Part shown: positions 23,156 through 35,984 of the stretch, piece after piece | How positions within the stretch are numbered: the stretch's first letter is position 1 | Layout of the letters: every line of letters begins with the position of its first letter | NCBI RefSeq assembly: GCF_000972845.2 | Contig: NC_040028.1 | Coordinates: 9,176,530 to 9,240,529, forward strand | DNA: 64,000 nt | Origin: Larimichthys crocea | Lineage: Eukaryota; Chordata; Actinopteri; Sciaenidae | Direction: 5' to 3' | Notes under the pieces: model-generated | Told to the model about the DNA's origin: nothing | Database searches by the model: none | The model's input: only the letters and a program-made list of their open reading frames with translations | Made by a program: the position numbers and the translations under genes

Positions 23156-26100
23156 CAAAAACACAAAATGACTTCAGGAGATTTAATAACAGAATCTCTC
23201 AGAGGCATATTTCTTGTTTCCTTTTCTCAAATGACAACAAAGCAAAACCCAAAGAGAATGCAAACAAGATTCAGGAAGAAAACATCTCATTGTCAGCAGG
23301 TTAAAATGAGAAGTAGTAAATCTATTGACTCACCTGGCTGAGCCACAGCCATGGCGTCAAATTAACTTAGCATTTTTATTAGGTTTGGTTTGTTGCGTAT
23401 ACTTATGCAATATACACAAATATTTTAACAGTATAGTCTGGACACGTGCTACAAGGTACCAGGAGAACAATGACCCCCCCAGCTTTTGCGAAATAAATGA
23501 AACAACAGTGATGGTACAATCTGATGCGCACAAGACTAAATCCATAACTCCACCACGAGCAAATGCTGTCAAAGAAGTAATTACTGCTCTGTGTTATTAT
23601 TGCTGCGCTTCAACGATATTACTTCTGCAGTTATTTCAAGAGAAGGCAAGCCAGAAATGACACCCACTGGGATCTGGAATCTCCCAAAAACAATAAAATG
23701 TCTTGTGGGCAAGAATTTACTGAAGCAATATATTCTAAGAATATAAAGTAATAAAAAATAAAAGAGCCGATTGAGGTGTTTAATACTGGGCATGCTCATT
23801 ATCAAATTGGGCAATGAGGTGTGGCGTGGTCACGTGAAGCAAAATAGAGGTAAAACCCTGTGTGTGTAGTTATCAGGTTCACTCACTAGAAATATGTTTC
23901 AGGTTCATGTTTTTAATACACTGAACTGACGATTACTGAAGTAAAAATGTACACACTACTGTACTGTATAAGCAATATAAAGTACTGCTTGAACAACATA
24001 AAGTCATACAATGGGCAGTTTCACCATTTTCTGATGTAAATAGAAGGCCAGATGTAGTACAGGCCCAAGGGATGCTATCGTTTACTCAGCCTGACCTACA
24101 GAAAAAAAAAAAGAAAAAAAAAAAACGTCTGGATTTTGTCTCATGATTTTATAAATGCTGTCAGAGGCTGCCAAGAGTACAATTCTCAAAGACTATGAAA
24201 ATTATTTTTAAAAAATCCATATTTGTGTAACTTAAAATCCAAACCAGAAAAATGTTACATGAAATATAATGACTGGTGGACCTATACTCTTCAATTTTAA
24301 AAAAAGGCACAGTTCAGCTGGAGTCATTGAGGCCACATACCATCAGTGAACCACCTTGGAAAGGAGTACATCCTGTTTTTCAGACCATCACAGTATTGAG
24401 TTGTTCTCCCAGAAGGCCCTTCCTCTGTTGCAGCTAGCTTAAGTTATTACACACAGTGTGAGGACGGTGATGTTTCCCCTGGAGGTGGTCAAGAGGTAAA
24501 TTGGAACTGAAGTGAGGGGCTCTGTGTCCACTGTGCAGAGCAGGGCCCAGACGAACCCTGGGGTCTTCAAACCCCTCGTTAGCAGACTGGCCTACATGTT
24601 TTCATTTGCTGGCGAACTGCAGGAGGTCAATTGCTGCTAAATTACCAGCTTTGGCTGGGAAAACAGCGTGCAGATAATTAGTTCACTCTGTCTGTCCACA
24701 CGATTAAGTTTTCTGAAAAACAGTCTAAGAGACGATTCAGGGCCCCAGTCCTACAATTAGTCCAACATTATTCCAGCATTTGTGCCTGTGCGTATATCTG
24801 TTTGAGTAGTAAATAGGAGGGTTTAGAGAAAAATGCTGCTCAGTGTTTACACTGACAAAATAAATGAATAAATAAACATCTTGTGACTGTTGCAACAACA
24901 AAAGTTAGACACATAATCTATGTTAAATTTGAGCTACTTATAAATTCTTCTGTTTCAGCTCTATTAATAGGCATATAATTTCTCCAGTTTCATGCGCATG
25001 CCAGCGTAGGTATTTTTTTTCTTAAAAGTGGCAAAAATAAATATCATTGACAGCCAAAGCACTATCTGAGCATGACTAAGTAATTCAAACCTGTCAACGA
25101 CCTGTTTTGAATAACAGTCCCCAAAAGCAATTCTTCATCCATTTCCCAGACACAGACAAACAACTGTAGAACCCTCTGGCTGAAGATTAAATTGATGTAT
25201 TACAAACACAGCCACACGCTGAGATAGAGTTGTGGAAGCGAAGAAGGATTGATGTCTCTTATGAAGGTAACAGGCCCACAGCATTAGCTGACAATTCGGT
25301 ATGAACTGAATGTGTTTGTTCATGTGTTTCAGTTTGAATGAGCGACTGTTTTTGAAGATTTTCACACAAACACACAAAGCTGGAAAATGCCAATAAAAAC
25401 TTTGTCAATGTAGAAAACATTTAATTCAGAGGACAACTCAACTCAGCTTCAATATAATCATATAAATACAATCAGTTTAGAAACAAATTCCATAATGGAA
25501 AGGTAAGCATGATAAACTCTGTCAATGCTTCATTAAAACCATTTCTCAAGCACAAAGCTGCTCTGAAACAATGCACAAATTGAGATAAGTGGGAGGGGGA
25601 AAAAAGATAAAAGAACAGAGCGGAATAGTGGATTTTAACCTTAAGAGTAAAAGAAAGAGAATTTGGCATTTGCATACTAAGTAAGATGAAACATTTTAGA
25701 AAGGTAAGAAGAGGTTTGAGCTTTAAATTCACCAGCTAGCTGAGGCATTTCCGTGAAACTGCCTTATGTCAGAGAACAGGAAACTTCACCAAAGGTGTTA
25801 ATGTGTGTTATCTGTATGTCAGCCATAAGGTGGATGGACCAGCAACCTTTGGTGTTGGGATTGGCTCCAGCTTTTAACAACCATATATATAGCAGCTGGG
25901 GTAGAACATTGATGAATGGGGAAGAAGAAAACAAGATAGTCCAAGACAGTTGGACAAACTGTGGAGATGGAGACTTGAAGATATCCAGTGATAACACAAG
26001 AACAAACAAAGTGTTGTTGATTGCAATCGATGAACAAACATAAGGCTCAGAACCAAGCACAGCAAGGGAAATCTGTTAAAGATATTATATTAGTCTGTCA

Positions 26101-29100
26101 TACCTGCCTACACTTATTCAGAGCGAAAGAGTTTGGAGTCTGTCCCAGCATACATCTTGCAACAGCCCAGGAAACACCCATATTGGCAGTCAAATATCTT
26201 GAAATTGCATAATCATTGCAGCATTCGCTGAAACATTGAGTCGTGGAAGTTTTTGTCCATGTTTTGAACCAAATTCTAATGTGCTGAGATGTGTCATGTG
26301 GTTATCCATATGCTCCTTTCAGAAATAATGTTCCTCTCACGGTGGAGTTAAGAGGTAACTTTCTAATTGCATTGCTCATTTAGCCGCTGGGAGGAGAGCG
26401 TGCCAAATGTGTCAAAGTGCACACTTGAACACTGGATACATGGAATACTGATGTGCAACTAGGTTTCAACAGTACCAGAAAATTGACGGTTAACATACCA
26501 TGTACATACAATCTATGGCGACAAATTCTAGTTTATCAATGTAAACAATCATACATAATTAGTTTTATGAAATTCTGTGAAATTATAATGAAGTTTGCAT
26601 TCTTTTAATAACATTAATAATCAAGATTGTAATCCGTAGACCATATTTTCTGAGACAGTTATCAAGATGTGAGAACCGTTGCAAGCTTATGTGCAACATA
26701 ATGGCATTAGGCTTCCCTTCTATCCGACTACGGTACAGTAAAGACATAATAGGTTCTGGGTCATGAGGCCCATAGTGAGCCCTGCTGACCTGGGAGGGTT
26801 GAGCATCGGGTCCAATCTTCCCTCTGTGTTTCATAAACAACCTGTGGAATTCTGAGGCAGTGAGATCACTAGAATGTGGCCTAGTTCTGCAGTTTTTGCA
26901 GTAAACATGGTCCTGAACTCACTGGCATCTGAACAGAGAAGAGAAACGGACACATTACGACATAATAAATAAATGCGATAACATGATTGTAATTACACAT
27001 CTCAGGTGTGAATCGATAGGAAATCTAAATATACAGGTTCAAGATCTAAAGGAAATCTCTTTAAGTCTTTAACTTCATTCAATCAGGGGGAAAAAAGGAA
27101 ATATGATTCATGAGAAACTAGCTTTCCTTTGCATGACCCTATTTAAATTATTAACGATAGAACTTTTTTTTTGCAAAACTAAAATAGCTGCTGAATATGA
27201 CTATTTCTTCTTTAAGTGTACAAAATGACTTGATTACACAACAGCAATGGATGCTCTTTGTGCACTGATACATGGATTGTGTAATTCAGTAACAAAATGC
27301 ACTGCATGTCCAGCTTGGTTTCAGTGTTAGCAGTCTGTACACTTAAGTAAATAAATGTTTCTTTGTTCCATTGTTTTTTGTTTGTTTTACTTCCCCTTTC
27401 TCCAGTTATTTTTTTATTTCTTTACAGATCCATTTATCTCACTATTCAGTACATAAATTATATATTGTATCAGGCAATTCTAGTAGGTCAGACCAAAGAT
27501 ATACATATTTTAAAAGTAAGTAAAACTGTTACTGAATACATTTACTTAAACAAAAACACTGCAGCTCAAATTCAAAATAAATCTTTTAAATTATCCGTTT
27601 ACAATGCTGTTGGTCATTTTCAAATCTGCTAAGTCTTTCACAAGGTCTTTTTGTCTAAGACCAAAAACAAATGTTGACATTCGAAATTGAATGGATAATG
27701 GAATAATGTCCAGGTGGAAGCAACGCTGACAGGCCTTCTAAGCAACAGTTGCTGCAGTTATCTCCAATTATCTGCAGCATATAATCCACGGGGTAAATAG
27801 AAAGTAATATTTGGGCTGTGGACACAAGGATTTACTCTCGTATGCGTTGAGACGGCGATGCAAACACAGTTATCTGCTGCACATCCACCTAGCTGCGGGC
27901 AAACTGCTCAGCTTTTAATGCTGGACTGACCATTACCCATGATGCACACACAGGCCAACAGACAGAGCAAACACAACCACCACACGCATGCATGCACAAA
28001 ATGCTTGTGTGCATGCTCTCAGTGTGCAAACACGTTGAATGGGGGGAATCATGCATGTGTGTAGGCCAGGCACATAACACACAACACATACATTGCGATT
28101 CTATTATCTGACTCTCTCTTGCTATCTCCATCATACAGGCCTCCTGTGACCCCGAGGGTCAGAGCTGGGTGTGCATCCTCCCCCAGTGACCTTTGTTTGA
28201 GGTTAGCAAGAGAGAACCCCGGGGAGAATCTCCACTATGAACAAAGCCACACACACACACACAAGTACACAACACTCAACTAACCCTGATATAAACAGGC
28301 TATATATAAACATACTGGTTAACTCTAGCTGCAAAGAACTAAGGGGACTGTAAATGTATACAGGAATTATGCCTATACATGCCCGGATGTATACTTACAC
28401 GCACTTACTTACTCAGTGCATTTCACACAGCCACAGTTTGATACGATACAACAGGAAAGACTCATTGCTAAAGTGCTTGGAACACACTTTTATGTTGGAT
28501 GTAAGAAGTAGAAGAAGAAAATGCGGTAAAAGGTCGCGATAATCATTTCCGGTAAGTGCACAACACCCGTACACAAATTGAGACAACACTACCTTGACAA
28601 AATTAGCGCACACCAGGACCAACAGGAAGTACACAGTCTAGTATGTAGAAGTGTACTAGCTGTGTATCTGAATTGAGAGAAAGCAATGGACATGTACAGT
28701 ATATACACACAGTCTAGTTTAATTTTTCAGTTGGCTGTTTTAACCTAAATTTTAAAGCCTGGTTGTGACATTACATCTGTCAAATCACTCCTATATAACA
28801 AAGTTTGTCCTGTTAACATGAAAAATCAATCTACTGACCATAAGTGACCATGAAGCAGAGGAAAAATAAAGCAAACTGTTGCCTTTTATCCAGAGTGACA
28901 GAATAACAGCCAGCAGAAGGGCCACACAGTGGACTGATTATTATTGTTAATTAGTGATTAGTAAGTCATTTTGTGGTAACGATTAGACTGTGTTAAAGTC
29001 ACAAACACTGCCTATCTCCTCAAGAGTCAAATTATTTATCTTTGTAATGCTGAAACACTTTTCTATACCGCCACACTATTAAACCGAGTCATCTTTAATA

Positions 29101-29739
29101 GTTCAACATTATGAAGCTGCATCACTCCCCTATACATCTGGGGGTACAGTACCAAGCTATGTCACAATGTAATAAATTATATTTATTATTGAGCAGTGTG
29201 TTCTACAACAAAGGCTGATACCCCAGCTGTTATCTGGATAATCAAACAGATGTTCCATTGTGAAAAATGAGCATTGCCCTTTTAGTGGACAACACACACA
29301 AAGGCTGTTTTAATTTTAAAATCAGTACCTCATTCACTATTGCTACATAATACACACTTAATGGTTCTATTCTATGGGGAGCAGTAAATTGAGATGTAGG
29401 TCATTTATAAATCAAGATTTATTTTTTTTCCGTTACCACGACGAGCACAGTGTTGCATAACTACGATTTACACAATTATTGACTGTGCATCATTGCATTA
29501 AGCAAAAGTAGATAGTAATGGTTTCAGACAGTCACAGACACGCAGATGCTCACATAAGCTCATACAGAATGGATGATTTTATTGTTTACTAGCGTGCTTC
29601 TCTATCTCAACAGTTAAAATGATTTCAGTACAAAAATAACTTTCAATTAAAAGCTTTAGACCTTCGACGTTTGAGAATATTTTGTGACATAAACTCCAAA
29701 CTAAGACTTTCCTCCAGTCTGCAGGACACAATGACTTCC
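23156..29739. other. 5' flank, second segment: no gene found
   Basis: About 6.6 kb of AT-rich sequence. I see interrupted A-runs at about 24102-24124, a short CA run at about 28248-28263 and otherwise complex sequence. Open frames (up to 111 codons near 23325) have no domains, no supporting splice pattern and no codon signature. Confidence 0.45.
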
Positions 29740-29990
29740 ATTCTTAGCGTGAAAATCTATGGGACATTATTGGCCAAATCTCCTCTCTATCAGGGATTGG
29801 CTTCCAGTTAATCCACCTATTGTTATTCATTAGGCCCATCTCTTATCACAGCTTCATCTGTGACCTTTGACTCTTCTGTCGACATAGATTAGCTCATCGA
29901 CTCTGATTAGGACATCATCTGCCCCACCTCAGGGGTCAAGTTCATTATGCGCTGTCCTACAGATTTACCTTGTTTAATTGGATACATTTG
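29740..29990. promoter_or_regulatory. Candidate conserved non-coding element (enhancer-like)
   Basis: This is one of the more enhancer-like blocks in the window. In 250 bases it holds TTAATCC at 29808-29814 (Otx/bicoid-type core), TCTTATCA at 29841-29848 (GATA-type) and TGACCTTTGAC at 29861-29871, whose reverse complement is a DR1 nuclear receptor site with one mismatch. GATTAG and TTTAATTGG words also occur. It is non-repetitive and without coding potential. Regulatory function is inferred from motifs only. Confidence 0.28.
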
Positions 29991-30419
29991 GTTGGGCCTA
30001 CAACCAAACCAAATCAACCAAAAATCACTATAAATTCTGTTGATTTCAGATATTATACTGACATGATGAGGGTGGCATTTCAGCTTGCAACAAGTAAGTC
30101 TCCACAGAGCACTACAGGGACTAAATGAGTGTCATTGTCAAACATTTCCTGAGACCAATCATCAAAATAATTTAACTTTTCATCAAAGTGCTTCACCCTG
30201 GTTCCCTCATCTATTTCTAATTCCAGTTGGAAAGGCCTCCTTCATTTGGAGCTGGTAGATGTGAGTGGTGGCTATGAGTCAAGTAGATGGATTGAGAGAG
30301 AGAAGAAAAGGAAAGGAGAGGGGCCCGGCTCTTGTATGAACAGTATAGTGAAATATACACCTGACATTTTCCTAAAGGACCATTTCTTTTTCTTTTTCTT
30401 TTTTTCTTTTTTATCTAGC

Positions 30420-30660
30420 TAGTAGAAATGGAATATATAATGAGGCTATATTTAGGGCTTGATAGCATGACCGCACTGAGTAATGAAATAGCGAAGGTGG
30501 AGATTCATTACCTGCCGCATTATGATTTAATCAAACTGCACAAAATGATATTAATTTTTCCTCGACAAAGGGCTCATTCATATGCGGCCTTTTCCCCTTT
30601 GAGTCTGCATGAGGTCGAGGGGTGTCACTGAGAAACTCTTGGCTCAAGGTCTGTGGCAGG
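30420..30660. promoter_or_regulatory. Candidate conserved non-coding element (MEF2 and homeodomain motifs)
   Basis: The block has a perfect MEF2-type CTATATTTAG at 30446-30455, then GTAATGAAAT, GATTTAATCAAAC and GATATTAATTTTTCC, and a GACAAAGGGC word. It is complex and non-repetitive and sits after a pyrimidine-rich run at about 30385-30415. A 67-codon frame covers it, but nothing suggests a protein. Confidence 0.25.
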
Positions 30661-31479
30661 AAGACGAGGCATTGTTTAATGGATGTGGTATGAAAAAAAA
30701 AAGATGATTTGATTTGACCATCCAAGGTGCTGTTACACCAACATTAGTTTGCTTAATCATTGGGTTCTATCAGCCTTTAACTACAAAAAATAGAAATTCA
30801 ATATCATCAACCTGCTGCTTTACATAATTTAATCTCTTAAGTTATTAACTTCATTAAAAATAATGTTATAGGAATTCTTTACCTCCATTTTTATCCTGAA
30901 GAAAGACCCACCCATCTACTATTACTGCTAGCATTCAAACCTCATTACTGGTCAAAGATCTGCTGTTTCTCAACCTAAATTGTTTAAGTCATGTCTGCTT
31001 TGCTTTACATCAACTACACAGACATACATTAGATATGTATAGACATGAACATGAACTTAGCTAGCCAGTAGCCCCTTGCACAGGTCAGCAGGGCAAACAA
31101 AGGGAAATAGCTGGAAAATAGGTCTCACCTGTGAATGTGCTTGAGGATTGTCCCAGTACAGTTTCTGTGGAATTGGCCTGACAATCAGAAGGAATTGACA
31201 TTTTGTTTTACTTTATTCATTCAGCCTGACATTGTGTTCATGTTAGCTGACTTCTTGTTGGGAGGGAGGTTATTTTGTTTTACCCTTTAAACCGATACAT
31301 GAAACATGTCAAGAGCTGTTATTTCTGTAAGTTAACATAAACAACAAAAAAGAGGGAAAATACAATGTTTACTGTCGAGAACGTCACAGTTTTTCCTGAT
31401 CTGTCCCAATCAACAGAACATTGTTTGTGTCTGCCTAAACTGTTACAAATCACCGTCTGAAAAATAATATGTTCTATGA
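30661..31479. other. Non-coding sequence, nothing recognised
   Basis: AT-rich sequence without exon, RNA gene or named repeat. It may contain the unrecognised left part of the repeat that follows. Confidence 0.35.
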
Positions 31480-31660
31480 TCTGACAATGCCACGGTTAAG
31501 GTTTGGTTAAAAAATTTAAATGACTTGGTTAGGTTTAGGGGAAAACAATGGTCTGGGCAATATAAGTGGTTTGTTAAGACAGGGTAACATTTGTCATGGT
31601 TACTATAATATCCACATGGTCAAGTTTAGGGTATTACCACGGACATGGTTAATAAAAACC
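31480..31660. repeat. Old fish interspersed repeat with GGTTAGGTTTAGG words
   Basis: The block contains CCACGGTTAAGGTTTGGTTAA, TGACTTGGTTAGGTTTAGGG and ATGGTCTGGGCAATATAAGTG-like segments, then a weak second pass (CATGGTCAAGTTTAGGGTATT). I recognise this as a common teleost repeat of unassigned class. Both ends are uncertain. Confidence 0.5.
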
Positions 31661-33240
31661 CACATTGTCTATGGGTAGAAATTGGGAAATCAACAAAGGT
31701 TTCCTCAGACAGGTTCCACATTTGGTTGGTCAATCCATTCAGCCTGATTTCAGTGTGGCTTTAAAACAATGATGCCCACCTTTCCGCTAAGGGGCTTTGT
31801 GACTCTTTTCCTTTTTGAGAATTTTCTGAAACAAATGATGTTGATATCTGTTTGCTTGGGAAAACAGTGTCTTGTCACATTTTTCTTGTAACTAGCTAGC
31901 TATTTAGGACGATAACATCCCCATTTTTAATCCTGCCTACCAAGATCTGAATTGGCAATTGACAGTGATTCTTAATATGGATACAGTACATCACTAACAT
32001 AACAATCAACAAAGCAAAAGTCTGTCCAAACTTATTACTACTGTAGCTCCTCAACCATTCAAAAATTCCAGAAGTGCTACCAAATGGACCAGGATCTTAG
32101 ACTGTTGTCAACTACTTTTAAGGCAGAGAATGAATCATGAATCTCAGATACAATATGACTATGACTGCTAAAGCCATTGCGACGAATGAGGAATGATTGC
32201 CTTAAAACATGTTTTGTGTTTCAGAATTACCTGTAAGGTCATGGACAAAATATTGTCATAATATCATGAGTTACCCAATGACTCTGCGCACTAGCATGTC
32301 TCTTTGTGCCAAGTAAAGGTATCTGCCAAAGAAGATTGTTTGTTAATACCACTGACCCTGTTATGCTTGCTGCCTCTGTAATACCTCATTGAGATGCACA
32401 CTTTGCAAGGTAAACAGCATTTTAAAGGATCCTAAATGAGGTAATCCAAATATGGCCTCTCCTCCTCTTGCCCCAGGCAGGGTTTTGAATGCAAGAACTG
32501 TTACACACCCTCTTTTATGTTAATCTGCTCCTCTGGCTGCTAAATAAGAACCACATGTCTGGCAGAAAGTGCTTCAGAGTGCACTCACAGACTGGTCTTT
32601 CATGGAGTGGATGCTTTAGGACCTGGCAGGGACACCATCGGACTGGCTGAAAGACACTCTTAGTTGGAGAGATATTCCAAGATATTGATAGATGTGGTTA
32701 TTTACTAAACTTGACACTTGGCAATCTTGTTTAAGGGAAAAGCCAGATTTGTAGAAATCAAAACAAATCTATGAGAACTCACAGAGCGCTACTTCCTTTT
32801 CCCTACCTATTCACTTTCACAAACTTGGACACTCGCTCACACTCTCTCTGACTTTCTGTTCTTGTTGCATTTCATTGAACCAAAGGTAACACATTTACAC
32901 CTTGATTTGACACAAACTTTGTTAACGTCCAAGTCTATAGAGCGGGCTGGCTGTCCCTGGTGTATTATTCAAGTATCCAACACATCATGTTGAAGTCACA
33001 GAGAGAGAAAAAAATGGTGGAAGGAAAATGGTGACCTAAACTGCAGACAAAATACTGATTAACAAAACTGAGGTCTACAGTTATGTCAGTGAGAATACTA
33101 GCATGTTGATATTTAACAAATAATTAATTACATTCGCTTTTGCTAACATTTGTTAATTAACACAAAACACAAGGTAGGGTTGAGGCTGATGGCAATTTGA
33201 TTTGTTTTGTAGCATTTTGGACATAAACCAAAGCATTTGA
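31661..33240. other. Non-coding sequence, nothing recognised
   Basis: Complex AT-rich sequence with no exon or named repeat that I can support on either strand. Confidence 0.35.
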
Positions 33241-33525
33241 CTAGGGATGTCAATGGTTAAAGGATAATCAATTAACCGCAACAGCATTTTTGACCAGTGT
33301 TGCATATCGGCCTATAGATTAATTTGTATACACAATCCGCTCACAGCTTCCTCAGCTAGCAGTCTGAGGTTAAAGATGAGATGTGCTCCTGTGTGAGATC
33401 ATTTGCTCCAGAAGAGCAGCAAACTCATTCTGCATGGCTGTTCTTCAGTTTAGTGGTGGTATTAGCATTATGCCGTACCACATTAAAAGCAAGCACCCAG
33501 CTGCCACGTGGACAAAAGAAGAAAT
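33241..33525 (+). mobile_element. Decayed hAT DNA transposon with BED zinc-finger remnant
   Basis: The left side, TAGGGATGTCAATGG followed by GATAATCAATTAACCG, resembles the terminal region of a fish hAT family. About 200 bases inside, the + strand encodes GGISIMPYHIKSKHPAATW. This resembles the second half of a BED zinc finger (xxSTMxYHLKxKHP), with both histidines of the H-x5-H type spacing visible. BED fingers sit at the N-terminus of hAT transposases and bind the element ends. No catalytic domain follows and no right end was found, so this is a 5' fragment of a dead element. Confidence 0.6.
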
Positions 33526-33574
33526 TGAGCTAATCCTGGCACAAAGCGAAAATAAGTCATCAAAAGTATTGCAA

Positions 33575-33745
33575 TTCACCCTGTTCCCAAAATGTCTTTG
33601 CAAACCATCCAAGAGTTATCAAAACATCCCATCACGGTTCTGGAGGAAAAGTCAGTGGATCAACAAAGTCATTAAAATTCATCTGGTCACCACAGTCTGT
33701 GCCAAATTACATGGCAATCCGTCAAATTTTATATTTTTGCCAGCC
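33575..33745. repeat. Old teleost interspersed repeat, class uncertain
   Basis: Contains GGAAAAGTCAGTGGATCAAC, AAAGTCATTAAAATTCATC, GTCTGTGCCAAATTACATGG and CAATCCGTCAA in the order seen in a very common fish repeat (usually ...CCAAATTTCATGGCAATCCATCCAATAGTTG). It abuts the hAT fragment on its left. The 136-codon open frame joining the two is a chance fusion of two dead repeats. Confidence 0.55.
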
Positions 33746-33939
33746 ATGTCTCTTTTTTTCCTATTTTTTTGGTTTAGGACGGTTTGGGTGTGATGCAGCG
33801 ATTTTAAATGCAGACTCTTAAGTGAACTGTCAGTCCTAACACTGAACAGTTTCAATAAATCCACCTTTCTCCTTGTGCCTCCATCTCACTTTGTGTCTCT
33901 GCACTTTTATAAGAACCAGTTCTTCCCTCTAATCAAAGC

Positions 33940-34330
33940 ATTGATTTGCCGTCCACCTGTCCGTTACGACGTAGCTTTGTTTGAAGCAACTATAAGCTCC
34001 CAGATGTGTTATTCTAATTAAATCTATAGTGTAGTTTACTTCTTTGACAGGCCCCCTTCACTAAGTTATCCATCTTGCCTTCGAAACAGAGTGGTATTCA
34101 CTCTGTGTAATTGAAAGATTTCCCTGGAACTGCTCCAGGCTTTAATGTGTCTGGTATTTGCAGCTCAGGGCTGTTTGCCTATTTCTTTTGCACTTCTAAT
34201 ACATTAGCCATCTTGTTGTGATTGAGCACAGCAATAGATCTTTCAAAAGGCCAAAAAATTGCCCATTACAGTTATTGTTTCCTTGAATGCTATGCACTTG
34301 CTGTATGTGCTTAATGGCTAAAAAGTGAAA
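33940..34330. promoter_or_regulatory. Candidate conserved non-coding element
   Basis: A long complex block, not repetitive, with TTCTAATTAAATC, GTGTAATTGAAAG, ACATTAGCC, CTTTGACAGG and CCATTACAGTTATTG words. It is free of recognised transposons, although transposons lie on its left. Texture-based call; conservation is untested. Confidence 0.22.
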
Positions 34331-34900
34331 AGAAACTGCTGTTTTCTCTCCTGTGTGTTCTTAAAGTGGCACATTAATGGCTGTTATTGCATATAACTCT
34401 TTTATAGGCAGGACTTTAAAGTTTGTTTCTAGTTTTATTCATCTTTCTTTATTGAATAGAAGAACTATTGTACGTAATCTATGAGGCTTTCATTCCATTC
34501 AAACATAGAAACAAACAACACCAAAAAACAAATGTCTCACGCTCATCAATCACCTTTATGTGTTCCTACAGCTAATCACTATCTGTATTGAGAACCACTT
34601 AACAGTGTTAAACAGAAGTATGAAAAATTGTTTTCCAGGTAATTATGACACATTTATACAGTCTCCTATATCTCAGTTAAAACAGCATCTACCAGGAGGG
34701 AGGGCAACGCAGCGTAACATGATCCCTACTGTAGGTTTACTTAACCAGCACTATAAGCACAGTGCAATTATACCTATTTTCATGTGATAATACCGTCTGT
34801 AACGCTCATACAGGCTCACTGTTTCCCCAGTCTTTTCACCTAAAATTATTACCAGACCAAATCGACAAATTCAAGGAAGAAAGGCAATACTGTTTGTTTA
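34331..34900. other. Non-coding sequence, nothing recognised
   Basis: AT-rich sequence with no feature I can support. Confidence 0.35.
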
Positions 34901-35200
34901 GCCTATGACCAACCATGGCCAACTCTCTGTGCACCGAGGATACAGCCACATGAGAAAGGAGTGGGAGCTAATGGAGAAAGGGATCGCCGACGTGAGAGGG
35001 CAGCGCCGGGCTGAGAGTATACATGTGTAACCCATTTCGCAGAGCCACGCCATGGGAAATATCTACCTTACTCTCAGCTCCTTTTTCCATAAGATTAATT
35101 CAGGGAGAAATAATAACAAAACTGCAGCACTTGTTAATTGGGTCATATTTCAACACTTGCACAGATCTGTCCATTAATGATATTAAAACACACAAGGGTG
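34900..35200. promoter_or_regulatory. Candidate conserved non-coding element
   Basis: A locally GC-richer start (about 34930-35010, with several CpG) is followed by a homeodomain-rich part containing AGATTAATTCAGG, TTGTTAATTGGG and CATTAATGATATTAAAAC. A 144-codon open frame (about 35023-35457) crosses it and has no similarity I can name. A regulatory element is the better guess. Confidence 0.22.
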
Positions 35201-35584
35201 AAATGTTTTTTTTTCTTATACCTAGCCAAGGAAGGGGCTTCCCCATGTGCACCTTGGGGTTGGAAAAAAAATTGTCTTGGGTCCAAAACAACCTGCTCAA
35301 GCTTTACACAAAGCTAAATCCATCCCACAGAGATCTTTGGAAAAGTCTTTACATCTTTGTGGGAATGTACAGTAGAAGGTGGAGTGGATCACTTGCTCAT
35401 TTCCTCTTCCTGTTTCTTTTCCTCAGGTGTATGTGTGTCGGCTGCGTCCCCGTCTGAGCCTGGGTAGTGGTCATTAACAACAGAGGGCGTTATTGAATGG
35501 CTCAGTGGTCATTTCCCTTCCTAATACCACCATTTACCACTTGAGCCTTTAATTTCCACTCCTTAGCCAAATATACAGTCACTG

Positions 35585-35621
35585 ACACACACACACACAC
35601 ACATGTGCACACACACACACA
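35585..35621. repeat. (AC)n microsatellite, interrupted
   Basis: Two AC runs separated by ATGTGC. Confidence 0.9.
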
Positions 35622-35984
35622 TAAAACCATCTGTATGAGAATGCAACAACTGGATTCATACAGTTAATATATATGAACCACCAATACATTAAACATGACA
35701 CAATCATTAGTAGTATTACTACTATACTCTACTATTACTACTATACTATTAATACAATTCTCAACAAACAAATACATTTCCCAATGGAAAAATTCTATTT
35801 TTCCTGGTTGGTGAGCAGGACGGTATTTTCTCAGGAAACTTTGGCAGATGTCAGAACTTGAGTGATTGGTCTCCAGCAAACCAAGCAGCCATGCAATTAC
35901 TCACCAGTGAGCCATACTTGCCACATATGAATTGCAGAGTTAAAGTTATAATAACTATAAAGTCAAACCCAATTTTTGACACAT

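Noticed and set aside
33383..33793. 136-codon open frame as a ZBED-type gene
   Set aside because: Only a BED-finger remnant is present and the frame then crosses into an unrelated repeat. Best read as dead transposon sequence.
35023..35457. 144-codon open frame on the + strand
   Set aside because: No domain, no splice context and no codon signature. It overlaps an AT-rich, motif-rich block and ends in a low-complexity Phe/Leu stretch.
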